NCBI GenBank assembly: GCA_031362725.1
Contig: JANLTC010000145.1
Location: 1-47,540, forward strand
Direction: 5' to 3'
DNA length: 47,540 nt
Origin: PR03 sp031362725
Lineage (GTDB): Bacteria; Myxococcota_A; UBA9160; PR03
This document shows positions 1 through 8,315 of the stretch, one piece after another (position 1 is the first letter of the stretch; the number at the start of each line of letters is the position of its first letter). The position numbers and the translations under genes were made by a program. The notes under the pieces are model-generated. The model saw nothing but the letters and a program-made list of their open reading frames with translations, ran no database searches and was not told the origin of the DNA.

Positions 1-321
1 CTCTGCGCCGAGCAGCGATCGGGCCGTCGCGACCGAGATCGCGTCGAAGCCCAGGTGGACGCCATCGGCATCGACGGCGAGCGCAACATCGACACGGCGG
101 TTGATCAGCACGCGCACGCTGCCGCCGCGTCGTCGCGCGGCGTCGCGCGCGGCGGCGACCACGCGTGCCGCCAGCTCGAAGAGCGCGCGTCCATCGAGAT
201 CGCGCTCGCGCAGCTGCACCCAGTCGACGCCACCGGAGACCGCGGCTGCGACCGCTTCTTCGAGCGGCATGCGTGCCAGACGCCGGTCGGTGACGAGACA
301 GAGGATCGGTCGGTCACGCAT
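1..321 (-). CDS. ThiE/TenI-family protein, probably TenI-like (3' part cut by window edge)
   Basis: Only the first 107 residues are present; the gene runs off the left edge. The fold family is clear: a start reading MRDRPILCLVTDRR, a QLRERDLDGR pyrophosphate-loop segment near residue 36, and ADGVHLG near residue 85. In thiamine-phosphate synthase (ThiE) the next motifs are N-D and Q-[DE]-D, whose aspartates hold Mg2+. Here they read LINRR (Asp replaced by Arg75) and GFDA (Asp replaced by Ala94), so both metal ligands are missing. The related thiazole tautomerase TenI also lacks them. The gene follows thiG by 21 bases on the same strand, so a role in thiazole synthesis fits. Family membership is certain; TenI rather than ThiE is an inference from half a protein. 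Confidence 0.8.
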   Translation of the reverse strand, partial: MRDRPILCLVTDRRLARMPLEEAVAAAVSGGVDWVQLRERDLDGRALFELAARVVAAARDAARRRGGSVRVLINRRVDVALAVDADGVHLGFDAISVATARSLLGAE

Positions 322-342
322 CGACTTCGCGCGCTCGCGGCG

Positions 343-1155
343 TCAGAACGAAGCCAATCCGCCCTGCGGGCTCGACGCCGTGGCGTAGAGGCGCCGCGGG
401 ATGCGTCCCGCTTCGTACGCGAGGCGACCCGCTTCGACCGCGAGCCGCATCGCGCGCGCCATCTTCACGGGATCCTTCGCGCCTGCGATTGCGGTGTTCA
501 TCAGCACCGCCGTGGCGCCGAGTTCGAGCGCGACCGCGGCGTCGCTCGCGGTGCCGACGCCGGCGTCCACGATTACCGGCACCTCGACCGTTTCGAGGAT
601 GATGCGCAGGTTGGTGGGATTGCGGATCCCGAGCCCGGAGCCGATCGGCGCCGCGAGCGGCATCACCGCCGGACATCCCATCGCGGCGAGACGCTGGCAC
701 GCGACCGGATCGTCGGACACGTAGGGCAGCACCGAGAAGCCATCGGCGAGCAGGATCCTCGCGGCCTCGAGCGTCGCGGCGACGTCGGGGAACAGCGTGC
801 GTTCGTCGCCGATCACTTCGAGCTTCACGAGTGCGTGACCGAGAAGCTCGCGACCGAGGTGGGCGGTGGTCACGGCCGACTCGACATCGTAACAGCCCGC
901 GGTGTTGGGCAGGATCGTCACGCCGTCGGGCACGAAGTCGAGGAAGCGCTTGCCCGGTTCGCCGGCCTGATGATCCGGAGGGCTAGGCGCTGCGCGCCCT
1001 GCGGCCAGATCGACGCGGCGCAGCGCGACGGTGATCATGTCTGCGCCGGACGCGAGCGTGGCATCGCGCATCTGCTCGAGCGATGCGTACTTGCCGCTGC
1101 CGACGATCAGGCGGGAGCGGAACGTGTGAGCGCCGAGTGCGAAGCTCTCGGACAT
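343..1155 (-). CDS. thiG: Thiazole synthase ThiG
   Basis: ThiG condenses 1-deoxy-D-xylulose 5-phosphate, dehydroglycine and the ThiS thiocarboxylate into the thiazole of thiamine, in the cytoplasm. The 270-residue protein is the usual length. It has the N-terminal IVGSGKY stretch, the catalytic lysine in VKLEVIGD (Lys111), and the phosphate-binding stretches PLAAPIGSGLGI and VDAGVGTASDA. Between residues 50 and 75 there is a proline/glycine-rich stretch slightly longer than usual before the conserved LPNTAGC. The gene lies between thiS (5-base gap upstream) and the ThiE/TenI-like gene, so the three form one thiazole operon on the minus strand. No TPP riboswitch is visible upstream of the operon. 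Confidence 0.96.
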   Translation of the reverse strand: MSESFALGAHTFRSRLIVGSGKYASLEQMRDATLASGADMITVALRRVDLAAGRAAPSPPDHQAGEPGKRFLDFVPDGVTILPNTAGCYDVESAVTTAHLGRELLGHALVKLEVIGDERTLFPDVAATLEAARILLADGFSVLPYVSDDPVACQRLAAMGCPAVMPLAAPIGSGLGIRNPTNLRIILETVEVPVIVDAGVGTASDAAVALELGATAVLMNTAIAGAKDPVKMARAMRLAVEAGRLAYEAGRIPRRLYATASSPQGGLASF

Positions 1156-1160
1156 CGCGA

Positions 1161-1361
1161 CTAGCCTCCGCCCACCGCTTCGAGGATCTCGATGTGATCG
1201 CCCGCGGCGAGCTGTTGGGTGTCGAACGCGGAACGCGGAACGACGCTGCGATTCACCGCCACCGCGATCCGTTTGCCGCCGAAACCGAGCCGCGTGAGCA
1301 GTCCGCCAACGCTCGTCTCGTGCGGAATCTCGTGCTCCGCGCCATTGACCACGACCTTCAT
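1161..1361 (-). CDS. thiS: Sulfur carrier protein ThiS
   Basis: ThiS is the small ubiquitin-like protein that carries sulfur as a C-terminal thiocarboxylate to ThiG. The 66-residue product starts MKVVVNGAEHEIP, has the beta-grasp pattern (AVAVNRSVVPRS in the middle, GDHIEILEAVGGG at the end) and finishes in the Gly-Gly needed for adenylation and sulfur transfer. It is the first gene of the operon, with thiG starting 5 bases after its stop. An in-frame ATG five codons upstream is possible, but the chosen start gives the typical family N-terminus. The adenylating partner ThiF is not in the window. Confidence 0.93.
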   Translation of the reverse strand: MKVVVNGAEHEIPHETSVGGLLTRLGFGGKRIAVAVNRSVVPRSAFDTQQLAAGDHIEILEAVGGG

Positions 1362-1430
1362 GTGCTGGTGGAGCATCGAGTCGGCCAAGCTATCCGACAG
1401 GCTTTCTGGGGTCAAACGAATCGCCGTTGA

Positions 1431-1459
1431 TTTCCGCCGCATTTCCCGTGGGTTATAAA
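1431..1459 (+). promoter_or_regulatory. Possible sigma-70-type promoter for alr
   Basis: The 119-base gap between divergent thiS and alr contains TTTCCG at 1431 and TATAAA at 1454, separated by 17 bases and ending 21 bases before the alr start codon. TATAAA is the most AT-rich hexamer in this gap, which stands out in such GC-rich DNA. The -35 match is poor (an overlapping TTGATT at 1427 would give an over-long spacer), so this is a suggestion only. Confidence 0.35.
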
Positions 1460-1480
1460 GCCGCCCGGAGAACCTCTGGC

Positions 1481-2605
1481 ATGTCCGACGCGCGACCGAC
1501 GCGTGCGCTGATCGATCTCGCTGCACTCGCCCACAACTGGGCCATCGCGCGCCGCGCGGCCGGCGGTCGCCGTGTGATCGCCGTGGTGAAGGCCGACGCC
1601 TATGGACACGGCGCGCCCGCGGTGGCGCGTCGCCTGGTTCAAGAGGGCTGCACGCTGTTCGCGGTCGCGACCGCTTCGGAGTTGGCCGCACTGCGCGCGG
1701 CCGGTGTCGCTGCGCCGGTGCTGTTGCTGGGCGGCGTGTGCGGAGTGGCCGATGCGCGCAGCGCACTCGCGCTCGGCGCAACGCCCGTGCTGCACGACGA
1801 AGCGATGCGCGTTGCGGTCGAAGACGCCGCGGCGTCGCTCGGGCGTCGCGCCGCGGTTCATGTCGAGGTCGATACCGGGATGCGACGGCTCGGCGTTCCG
1901 CAGCATGAGGCCACCGCGCTGATCGCGCGCGTCGCGGCGAGCCGACATCTCGCGCTCGAAGGCGTCTCGACGCATTTCGCGCGCGCCGACGAGCCCGATG
2001 CTGCGCCGACGCGCGCGCAGGCCGAGGGGCTCGCGCGCGTGCTCGACGCGCTGCGCCAGCGCGGCATCGAGCCGGGCCTCGTTCACCTGGCCAACTCGGC
2101 CGGGCTGCTCGGCGCCGAGGCCTGGCAGGATCTGCTCTCCAGCGACGCGGTGCGACCGGGCGTGATGCTCTACGGCGTTGCGCCCGCGCCCCACTTCGCA
2201 GCCGCCGGGCTCCGACCCGTGATGACGCTGTCGACGGCCGTCGTCGCGCTGCGCCGCGTCCGCGAAGGCGAGGGCGTCGGCTACGCGGCCGCCTGGCGGG
2301 CGCCGCGCTCCGGCTGGATCGCGACCCTGCCGATGGGGTACGCGGACGGCATTCCGTGGTCGCTCGGCCGCCCGGCGGCAGGCGGAACGGTGCTGGTGGC
2401 GGGTCGCCGGTGCGCGATCGTCGGTCGCATCTCGATGGATCTCGCGACGGTGTGGTTGGAGGACGACGCGGTGGCGCTGGGCGAGCAGGCGATCGTGTTC
2501 GGCGCGGGCGCGCCAGTCGAAGCGCTAGCCGCTGCGGCCGACACGATCGCGTACGAGTTGCTCGTGCGGGTCGGCTCTCGCGTGCCACGGACGGCGCGCG
2601 ATTGA
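1481..2605 (+). CDS. alr: Alanine racemase
   Basis: Alanine racemase is a PLP enzyme that interconverts L- and D-alanine for peptidoglycan. The 374-residue protein has the N-terminal TIM barrel with the PLP lysine in VVKADAYGHG (Lys37), the DTGMRRLG segment near 130, and the C-terminal barrel with the second catalytic tyrosine in GVGYAAAW (Tyr268), then LPMGYADG and GRISMD. The ATG at 1481 is chosen because it gives the usual short N-terminus; an in-frame ATG at 1427 would add 18 residues that do not look conserved. It diverges from the thi operon, and its TGA overlaps the start of the next gene (TTGA), so translation is probably coupled to the transporter genes downstream. Confidence 0.96.
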   Translation: MSDARPTRALIDLAALAHNWAIARRAAGGRRVIAVVKADAYGHGAPAVARRLVQEGCTLFAVATASELAALRAAGVAAPVLLLGGVCGVADARSALALGATPVLHDEAMRVAVEDAAASLGRRAAVHVEVDTGMRRLGVPQHEATALIARVAASRHLALEGVSTHFARADEPDAAPTRAQAEGLARVLDALRQRGIEPGLVHLANSAGLLGAEAWQDLLSSDAVRPGVMLYGVAPAPHFAAAGLRPVMTLSTAVVALRRVREGEGVGYAAAWRAPRSGWIATLPMGYADGIPWSLGRPAAGGTVLVAGRRCAIVGRISMDLATVWLEDDAVALGEQAIVFGAGAPVEALAAAADTIAYELLVRVGSRVPRTARD

Positions 2606-3219
2606 CCGCGCGCGAGCTGGCCACGCAGTGCACGCGAATCGGTGCGGCCGTACTGCCGGCGGTCACAATCGGCGGCGCGCTCGTCGGTTGCGCATGGATG
2701 CTGTCGAGCCGCGACGCGGCGACCGCGCGCACTGCGATGATGTCGGCCATCCCGCGCGCGATCGGGCCGCTGGTGGCAGGAATTCTGGTCGCGGCGCGCG
2801 TCGGCGCGATGATCGCGGGGGAACTCGGCGCGCTGCGCGCCGGACAGCAGGTCGATTGGTTGCGCGCAGCCGGGCTCGGGCGGCTGCGGCACCTGGTGGC
2901 GCCGCGGCTGCTCGCGGCGGCGCTGGTGCTGCCGGTGGCAACGCTCGTGGTCGATGCGTCCGCACTGCTCGCTGCGTCGCTGTTCGGCGCGCCGAACGGT
3001 TTCGGCGCGCTGGCGCAACTGGCGCCCGCCGACGTCTGGATCGGACTCGCGAAGGCCGCGCTCTTCGGCGTGACGCTCGCGGGCGTCGCCTCGGCGATCG
3101 GGCTGCTCGAGCGAGGCGCATCCCGCGACCTCCCGCGGCTCGCGTCGCGCGGCGCGGTAGCGGCGATGCTCGCGGTGGTCGCGCTCGACTTGCTGTTGGT
3201 CGCGAGCCGGTTGTCGTGA
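2602..3219 (+). CDS. mlaE: MlaE-family ABC transporter permease
   Basis: MlaE-type permeases sit in the inner membrane and move phospholipids or other hydrophobic substrates between membranes with MlaF ATPase and MlaD. This 205-residue protein shows the family's most conserved block, near residues 50-80 (AIGPLVAGILVAARVGAMIA, then ELGALRAGQQVDWLRA), and hydrophobic segments at about 12-35, 50-70, 105-130, 145-165 and 180-202. The start is read as TTG at 2602, overlapping the alr stop by 4 bases; no better in-frame start lies nearby. The protein is about 50 residues shorter at the N-terminus than many MlaE proteins. Its stop overlaps the GTG of the ATPase gene (GTGA). No mlaD is seen. Naming it mlaE is by family; the substrate is unknown. 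Confidence 0.85.
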   Translation: MTARELATQCTRIGAAVLPAVTIGGALVGCAWMLSSRDAATARTAMMSAIPRAIGPLVAGILVAARVGAMIAGELGALRAGQQVDWLRAAGLGRLRHLVAPRLLAAALVLPVATLVVDASALLAASLFGAPNGFGALAQLAPADVWIGLAKAALFGVTLAGVASAIGLLERGASRDLPRLASRGAVAAMLAVVALDLLLVASRLS

Positions 3220-3971
3220 GCGCCGTCGCGCTCGAGACCGCGCCGCTGCCGGCGCGCGCGCTCGAAACGAGCGGACTCGGCAAGTCGATCGAAGATCGCG
3301 ACGTGTTCGCAGCTCTCGATTTCGCGGTCTCGCGCGGCGAGTTCGTCGCGATCTTCGGCGCGAACGGCGCGGGCAAGTCGCTGCTGCTTCGGCTGCTGCT
3401 CGGGCTCGAACGACCCGACGCGGGCAGCGCGCGCTTGCTCGGCGGCGACGTCGCGCGACTCTCCGGGCCGGCACGAAGGGCGCTGCTCGCGCGCGTCGGT
3501 GTCGTCTTCGAGCGCGATGCGCTCTTCGACGATCGATCGGTCGCGGACAACGTCGCGTTGGCATTGCGCGCCGCGCCGCGGCGACCGGCTGCGGCGGCAC
3601 GTCGCGCCGTGCACGAGAGCCTGCTGCTGGTCGGCCTGAAGCACGTCGATCATGTGCGCCCGCGCGCGCTGCCCGCTGGCCCGCGACGCCGCGTCGCGCT
3701 GGCCCGCGCGATCGTCCATCGGCCCGAAGTCCTGCTCATCGACGAGCCCGCAGCGGGGCTCGATCCGGTCGCGGGCGCTGCGCTCCACGAATTGGTGGCG
3801 CAGCTCCGATCCCGCCTCGATCTCTCGGTGCTGGTCGCAACGTGTGATCCGAAGCGCGCGCTGGCACTCGCCGATCGCGGCGTGTTCCTGCACCGCGGTC
3901 ACATCGCCGCCGAAGGAACGCCCGCCGCTCTGCGCACCCGCGCCGACGCCGCCCTCCAGAAATTCCTATGA
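3216..3971 (+). CDS. MlaF-like ABC transporter ATPase with altered motifs
   Basis: This is the ATP-binding partner of the preceding MlaE-type permease (251 residues, GTG start in a 4-base overlap). Walker A is intact (GANGAGKS, near residue 48) and Walker B reads VLLIDEP followed by AAGLDP. Three other ATPase motifs depart from the family. The Q-loop has Glu instead of Gln (VVFERDALF where relatives have F-Q), the signature LSGG reads LPAGP, and the H-loop histidine is Cys (VATCD where relatives have V-T-H-D). The downstream ATGA overlap could couple it to the glycosyltransferase. Either a divergent but active pump or a weakened ATPase is possible. Membership of the MlaF group is supported mainly by gene order and the ALFDD-x4-DNVA stretch. 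Confidence 0.85.
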   Translation: MSAVALETAPLPARALETSGLGKSIEDRDVFAALDFAVSRGEFVAIFGANGAGKSLLLRLLLGLERPDAGSARLLGGDVARLSGPARRALLARVGVVFERDALFDDRSVADNVALALRAAPRRPAAAARRAVHESLLLVGLKHVDHVRPRALPAGPRRRVALARAIVHRPEVLLIDEPAAGLDPVAGAALHELVAQLRSRLDLSVLVATCDPKRALALADRGVFLHRGHIAAEGTPAALRTRADAALQKFL

Positions 3972-4057
3972 TCGAGACGGGGCCGGGCGTCAAGTTGTTG
4001 GAGCCTTCCGGTCATTCGGTCGCTGGAACGGCGAATCCGCGCGACGATGGGGACCGC

Positions 4058-5287
4058 ATGGCGAAGTCCGGACCGGTGCTCTCGATCGTGATTCCCGCCC
4101 TCGACGAAGAGGAGGCGATCGGCGCGACGATCGAGCGCTGTCTCGCCGCGCGCGAGACGATCGTCGCCGAAAGCCCCGTCTCGGAGGTCGAGGTGATCGT
4201 CGTCAGCGACGGCTCGACCGATCGCACCGAGGAGATTGCGCGTCGCTACCAGGCCGTGACGGTGCTCGGCTTCGATCGCAACCGCGGCTACGGCGCGGCG
4301 ATCAAGAGTGGCTTTGCCGCGGCGCGCGGCGACTGGGTCGGCTTCTTGGACGCCGATGGCACCTGCGAACCGGCCTTCTTTGCGACGCTGTGCCGCGCGC
4401 TCGCGGCGAAGAACGCCGACGTCGCGCTGGGCTCGCGGATGGGTCCGGGCTCCGAGATGCCGCTGGTGCGCACGATCGGCAACACGGTGTTCGCGCTGAT
4501 CCTCGGTGTGCTGTCGCGCCAGCGCATCGGCGACACCGCGAGCGGAATGCGCGTGCTGCGAAAAGCCGTGCTGCCCGATCTCGATCCGATGCCCGACGGT
4601 CTGCACTACACGCCCGCGATGACGGCGCGCGTGCTGCTCGAAGGCAAGCTGATCCTGATCGAGGAGCCGATGCCGTATGCCGAGCGGATCGGTGAGTCGA
4701 AGCTGTCGGTGGCGCGTGACGGCGTTCGCTTCCTGGTCTCGATCGTGCGGGCCGCGGCGATCTATCGGCCCGCGCGACCGCTGTTGCTGTTCGCGGCCGC
4801 CTTCGCGTTCGGCGCGCTGCTGCTCGGTTCGGGACCGTCGCTGCACTGGCTGCGCCACCGCGCGCTCGAGGAGTGGATGACCTACCGCGTGCTCGCCGCG
4901 TTCCTGCTCGGCACCGCGACGACGATCCTCGCGTCGGCCGCGGTGGTGGCGGAGCAGATTGCGTCGATCGCGCATGGTCGCCCGACGGCGCGCAGCGGCG
5001 TCACAGGCCTGCTGGCGCGCGTCTTCGGTCGCCGTGCGGCGCTCGTGTCGAGCGCGCTGCTGTTCGCGGTGGCGGTGGCGGTGTGCTGGCCGGGCATCGT
5101 CGAGTACGTCACCACCGCGCACGTGCAGATGCACTGGTCGCGCGTGGTACTGTCGTCGCTGCTCAGCCTGATCGCGCTCACGCTCGTCACGACGCTGTTT
5201 CTCAGCGAGACGATCGACCTGATCCGCGCCCAGCGGAGCACCCGCGAAGCGCTCCCCGCCCCCGATCGAACCCGCCCCGCCTGCTAG
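4058..5287 (+). CDS. GT2 family glycosyltransferase with C-terminal membrane domain
   Basis: The N-terminal half is a GT-A fold polyprenol-phosphate sugar transferase of the DPM1/DPG synthase kind. It shows LSIVIPALDEEEAIG at the start, VIVVSDGSTDRT, NRGYGAAIKSGFAAARG and FLDADGTCEP (the Asp-x-Asp metal site). The C-terminal part has about four membrane segments (near 235-255, 280-300, 325-345 and 355-375), as in transferases that load a sugar onto a lipid carrier. The ATG at 4058 is chosen because it gives the family's normal N-terminus after a GGGG stretch; an ATG at 3968 in an ATGA overlap with the ATPase would add 30 unconserved residues. It is the last gene of the alr-mlaE-mlaF run. Donor sugar unknown. 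Confidence 0.88.
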   Translation: MAKSGPVLSIVIPALDEEEAIGATIERCLAARETIVAESPVSEVEVIVVSDGSTDRTEEIARRYQAVTVLGFDRNRGYGAAIKSGFAAARGDWVGFLDADGTCEPAFFATLCRALAAKNADVALGSRMGPGSEMPLVRTIGNTVFALILGVLSRQRIGDTASGMRVLRKAVLPDLDPMPDGLHYTPAMTARVLLEGKLILIEEPMPYAERIGESKLSVARDGVRFLVSIVRAAAIYRPARPLLLFAAAFAFGALLLGSGPSLHWLRHRALEEWMTYRVLAAFLLGTATTILASAAVVAEQIASIAHGRPTARSGVTGLLARVFGRRAALVSSALLFAVAVAVCWPGIVEYVTTAHVQMHWSRVVLSSLLSLIALTLVTTLFLSETIDLIRAQRSTREALPAPDRTRPAC

Positions 5288-5356
5288 TCCGCCCTCGATC
5301 TGGCGACGTTCGTTGCGCGCGTTGCGCACGGCACGTCCCCAGGTTGCGTTCGCAGG

Positions 5357-5385
5357 TTGACTTGATGTCGGGGCACGGGTAAATC
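5357..5385 (+). promoter_or_regulatory. Sigma-70-type promoter of the purH operon
   Basis: TTGACT at 5357 and TAAATC at 5380 are separated by exactly 17 bases, about 42 bases upstream of the purH start. The -35 matches the TTGACA consensus at five of six positions. It lies in the 140-base gap after the glycosyltransferase, where a new transcription unit is expected. An AAGGAG ribosome binding site follows at about 5416. Confidence 0.65.
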
Positions 5386-5427
5386 ACAGCGGTTCCCCTC
5401 TCTCGTCTCGGCCCGAAGGAGCTGCGC

Positions 5428-7002
5428 ATGGCCCCCAAACCCTCGCGCCGCGTGGCGCGCGCGCTGTTATCGGTTTCCGACAAGACAGGACTCGTCGAAC
5501 TGGCCCGTGGACTCGCGAAGCTCGGGGTCGAACTGGTGGCGTCGGGCGGCACCGCGACGGCGCTGCGCGACGCTGGCCTCAGCGTGGTCGACGTTGCGCA
5601 GCTCACGGCGAGTCCCGAGATGCTCGGCGGGCGCGTGAAGACGCTGCACCCGCGAATCCACGGGGGACTTCTCGCGCGCCGCGATCTCGCGAGCGACCAG
5701 CAGGACATGGCGGCCCACTCGATCCGGCCGATCGATCTCGTGGTCGTGAACCTCTACCCGTTCGAGAAGACCATTGCGAAGGCGGACGTGTCGCTCGAGG
5801 ACGCGATCGAGAACATCGACATCGGCGGCCCGTCGATGCTTCGTTCGGCAGCGAAGAACCACGACTACGTCGGCGTGCTCACCGATCCCGGCGACTACGC
5901 CGCCGTGCTGGCGGAACTCGACGCCAACGACGGCGCGCTCTCGGGCGAGACGCGGCGCCGGCTCGCCGTCGCCGCGTTCGCGTGCACGGGTCGCTACGAC
6001 ACCGCGATTCACGCGTGGCTCTCGGCCAACCTGGTCGCGGGCGCGCCGGCAGAGGGTTTCCCGGAACGCCTCCACATCGATCTGCCGCGCGCGCAGTTGC
6101 TCCGCTACGGCGAGAACCCGCACCAGGGCGCGGCGCTCTACGGCGGCTTCCTCGACGCGGTCGAGTCGCTGCACGGCAAGGAGCTGTCGTTCAACAACGT
6201 CGTGGACGCGCAGGCCGCACTGGCGTTGATCCTCGATTTCGACCCCACCGCTGCGTGCGCGCTCGCGATCCTGAAACACAATACGCCGTGCGGAGTAGGG
6301 CAGGGCACGACGCCGCTCGATGCATGGCGGGCGGCCTACGCGACGGATCCCGACTCGCCATTCGGCGGCATCATCGTCGTGAATCATCCTTTCGATCTGG
6401 CGCTCGCGAAGGACGTCGACGAGATCTTCACCGAGGTGCTCATCGCGCCGGAGTTCACGCCGGACGCGCTCGCGTTGCTGCGCAAGAAGAAGAACCGGCG
6501 CTTGTTGCGCTATCGGCCGGAGCGCATCGATCGAGCCGAGTTCGACATCCGCCACGTCTTCGGCGGTCTGCTCGTGCAGCAGCCGGACCTCTCGCCCGAA
6601 GCCGCCGACTCCGCCCAGGTCGTGACCGCGCGCAAACCCAGCGAAGAAGAGCTGCGCGCACTCGCGTTCGCCTGGCGGGTCGTCAAACATGTGAAGAGCA
6701 ACGCGGTGGTGTTCGCGAAGACCGATCGGACGCTCGCGATCGGCGGCGGGCAGACCTCGCGCGTCGACGCGGTGCACGTGGCCTCGGCCAAGGCAGCGCG
6801 GGTCGGCAATTCGCTGGCGGGCTCGGTGCTCGCGAGCGATGCATTCTTCCCGTTTCCGGATGGCCTCGAGACGGCGGTCGGCGCGGGCGCGACCGCCTGC
6901 GTCCAGCCGGGCGGTTCGACCCGCGACGCGGACGTGATCGCCGCGGCCGACCGGCTCGGGATCGCGATGGTCTTCACCGGAGCGCGCCATTTCCGCCACT
7001 AG
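5428..7002 (+). CDS. purH: Bifunctional AICAR transformylase / IMP cyclohydrolase PurH
   Basis: PurH performs the last two steps of IMP synthesis: formylation of AICAR with 10-formyl-tetrahydrofolate, then ring closure. The 524 residues match the usual length. The N-terminal MGS-like cyclohydrolase domain (about 1-200) shows LLSVSDKTGLVELARGL and GGRVKTLHPRIHGGLLARRD. The C-terminal transformylase domain has LRYGENPHQGAALYG, the catalytic ILKHNTPCGVG, and VKSNAVVFAKTDRTLAIGGG. An AAGGAG site sits about 7 bases before the ATG. It opens a tightly packed operon; purD follows after 11 bases. Confidence 0.97.
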   Translation: MAPKPSRRVARALLSVSDKTGLVELARGLAKLGVELVASGGTATALRDAGLSVVDVAQLTASPEMLGGRVKTLHPRIHGGLLARRDLASDQQDMAAHSIRPIDLVVVNLYPFEKTIAKADVSLEDAIENIDIGGPSMLRSAAKNHDYVGVLTDPGDYAAVLAELDANDGALSGETRRRLAVAAFACTGRYDTAIHAWLSANLVAGAPAEGFPERLHIDLPRAQLLRYGENPHQGAALYGGFLDAVESLHGKELSFNNVVDAQAALALILDFDPTAACALAILKHNTPCGVGQGTTPLDAWRAAYATDPDSPFGGIIVVNHPFDLALAKDVDEIFTEVLIAPEFTPDALALLRKKKNRRLLRYRPERIDRAEFDIRHVFGGLLVQQPDLSPEAADSAQVVTARKPSEEELRALAFAWRVVKHVKSNAVVFAKTDRTLAIGGGQTSRVDAVHVASAKAARVGNSLAGSVLASDAFFPFPDGLETAVGAGATACVQPGGSTRDADVIAAADRLGIAMVFTGARHFRH

Positions 7003-7013
7003 GAGCTGACGCG

Positions 7014-8315
7014 GTGCGGGTGCTGATCCTCGGCAGCGGCGGACGCGAGCATGCCCTCGCCTGGAAGATCGCGCGGAGCGCGCGCGTGACCCGCGTGCTC
7101 GTGGCGCCCGGCAGTGACGCGATCGAACGGGAGGCGCACTGCTTCCCGATGGTGAAGGCGGGCGACACGGAGGCGGTGATCGCGCTCGCACGCCGCGAAC
7201 AGGTCGACCTCGTGGTGGTCGGTCCCGAGGACCCGCTCGTCGCCGGCATCGCCGATCGCTTGCGTGACGCCGGCTTCGCGGTCTTCGGTCCGTCGCGCGC
7301 GGCTGCGCAGCTCGAGGGCAGCAAGTCGTTCGCGAAAGAATTCATGCGTCGCCACGCGATTCCGACCGCGGCGTTCGCGGTGTTCGACGAACTCGAGGCC
7401 GCGCGCGCCCACGTGCGCAAGCTGGACGGACCTTGCGTCGTGAAGGCCGACGGACTCGCGGCCGGGAAGGGCGTCGCGGTGTGTGACGACGCGGCCGCGG
7501 CGGAGCGCGCACTCGCGGAGATCATGACCGAGCGTCGCTTCGGCGCCGCCGGGGCGCGCGTCGTCGTCGAAGAGCGCCTGGTCGGCCAGGAGGTCTCGTA
7601 TTACGCAGTCTCGGATGGACGCAACGTGGTGTCGCTTGCCGGCGCGCAGGATCACAAGCGCGCGCTGGATGGCGATCGCGGCGAGAACACCGGCGGCATG
7701 GGCGCGTACTCGCCAGCGCCCATCTTCACCCCTGCGATCGAGAAGCGCGTGCTCGAAGAGATCGTCCATCCGACGATCCGCGGCATGGCGGCCGACGGCC
7801 ATCCGTTTCAGGGCGTGCTCTTCGTCGGACTGATGATCGACTCGGCGGGCACGCCGAAGGTCATCGAGTTCAACGTGCGCTTCGGCGATCCCGAGACCCA
7901 GGTGCTGCTGTTGCGTCTCGACGGCGATCTCGCGGCGCTGCTCGACGCCGCGGCGCGCGGGCGCCTCGAAGCGGCCGTCGCACCGGAGTGGCACGGCGCG
8001 GCGGTGTGCGTGGCGCTGGCCTCGGGCGGCTATCCGCGCGAATACGCAACGGGCAAGCCGATCGCCGGTCTCGAAGCGGCCGAGCGCGATCCCGACGTGA
8101 TCGTGTTTCACGCGGGCACGCGCTGGGTCGCGGCGGAGGCCGTGGGCGGCGACGCGGGTCATTTCGTCACCGCTGGCGGGCGCGTGCTCGGCGTCACCGC
8201 GCGCGGCGCGACCGTCGCCGAAGCGCAGCGCCGCGCGTACGCCGCCTGTTCGCGGATTTCGTTCGAGGCGATGCACTTGCGCCGCGACATCGCGGAACGC
8301 GGCGTCGGCGCGTGA
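7014..8315 (+). CDS. purD: Phosphoribosylamine-glycine ligase PurD
   Basis: PurD is an ATP-grasp enzyme that joins glycine to phosphoribosylamine in purine synthesis. The 433-residue protein starts VRVLILGSGGREHALAW (GTG start, with AGGAG 8 bases upstream). It continues with GPEDPLVAGIADRL, FGPSRAAAQLEGSKSFAKEF, the ATP-binding VVKADGLAAGKGV, and the metal-binding VIEFNVRFGDPETQ. Length and motif order are normal. It follows purH closely, and its TGA overlaps the GTG of the next gene, so the two purine genes are translated from the same message as the Sua5-like gene. Confidence 0.97.
   Translation: MRVLILGSGGREHALAWKIARSARVTRVLVAPGSDAIEREAHCFPMVKAGDTEAVIALARREQVDLVVVGPEDPLVAGIADRLRDAGFAVFGPSRAAAQLEGSKSFAKEFMRRHAIPTAAFAVFDELEAARAHVRKLDGPCVVKADGLAAGKGVAVCDDAAAAERALAEIMTERRFGAAGARVVVEERLVGQEVSYYAVSDGRNVVSLAGAQDHKRALDGDRGENTGGMGAYSPAPIFTPAIEKRVLEEIVHPTIRGMAADGHPFQGVLFVGLMIDSAGTPKVIEFNVRFGDPETQVLLLRLDGDLAALLDAAARGRLEAAVAPEWHGAAVCVALASGGYPREYATGKPIAGLEAAERDPDVIVFHAGTRWVAAEAVGGDAGHFVTAGGRVLGVTARGATVAEAQRRAYAACSRISFEAMHLRRDIAERGVGA

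Noticed and set aside
1362..1480. TPP riboswitch before thiS
   Set aside because: The gap holds no CTGAGA or the other conserved TPP-aptamer strings on the minus strand, and is short for an aptamer plus expression platform.
1161..3902. A 913-codon open frame antisense to alr, mlaE and the ATPase gene
   Set aside because: Only its last 66 codons (thiS) look like protein; the rest is a low-complexity Arg/Ala/Ser frame caused by high GC opposite real genes. Similar long antisense frames elsewhere were dropped for the same reason.
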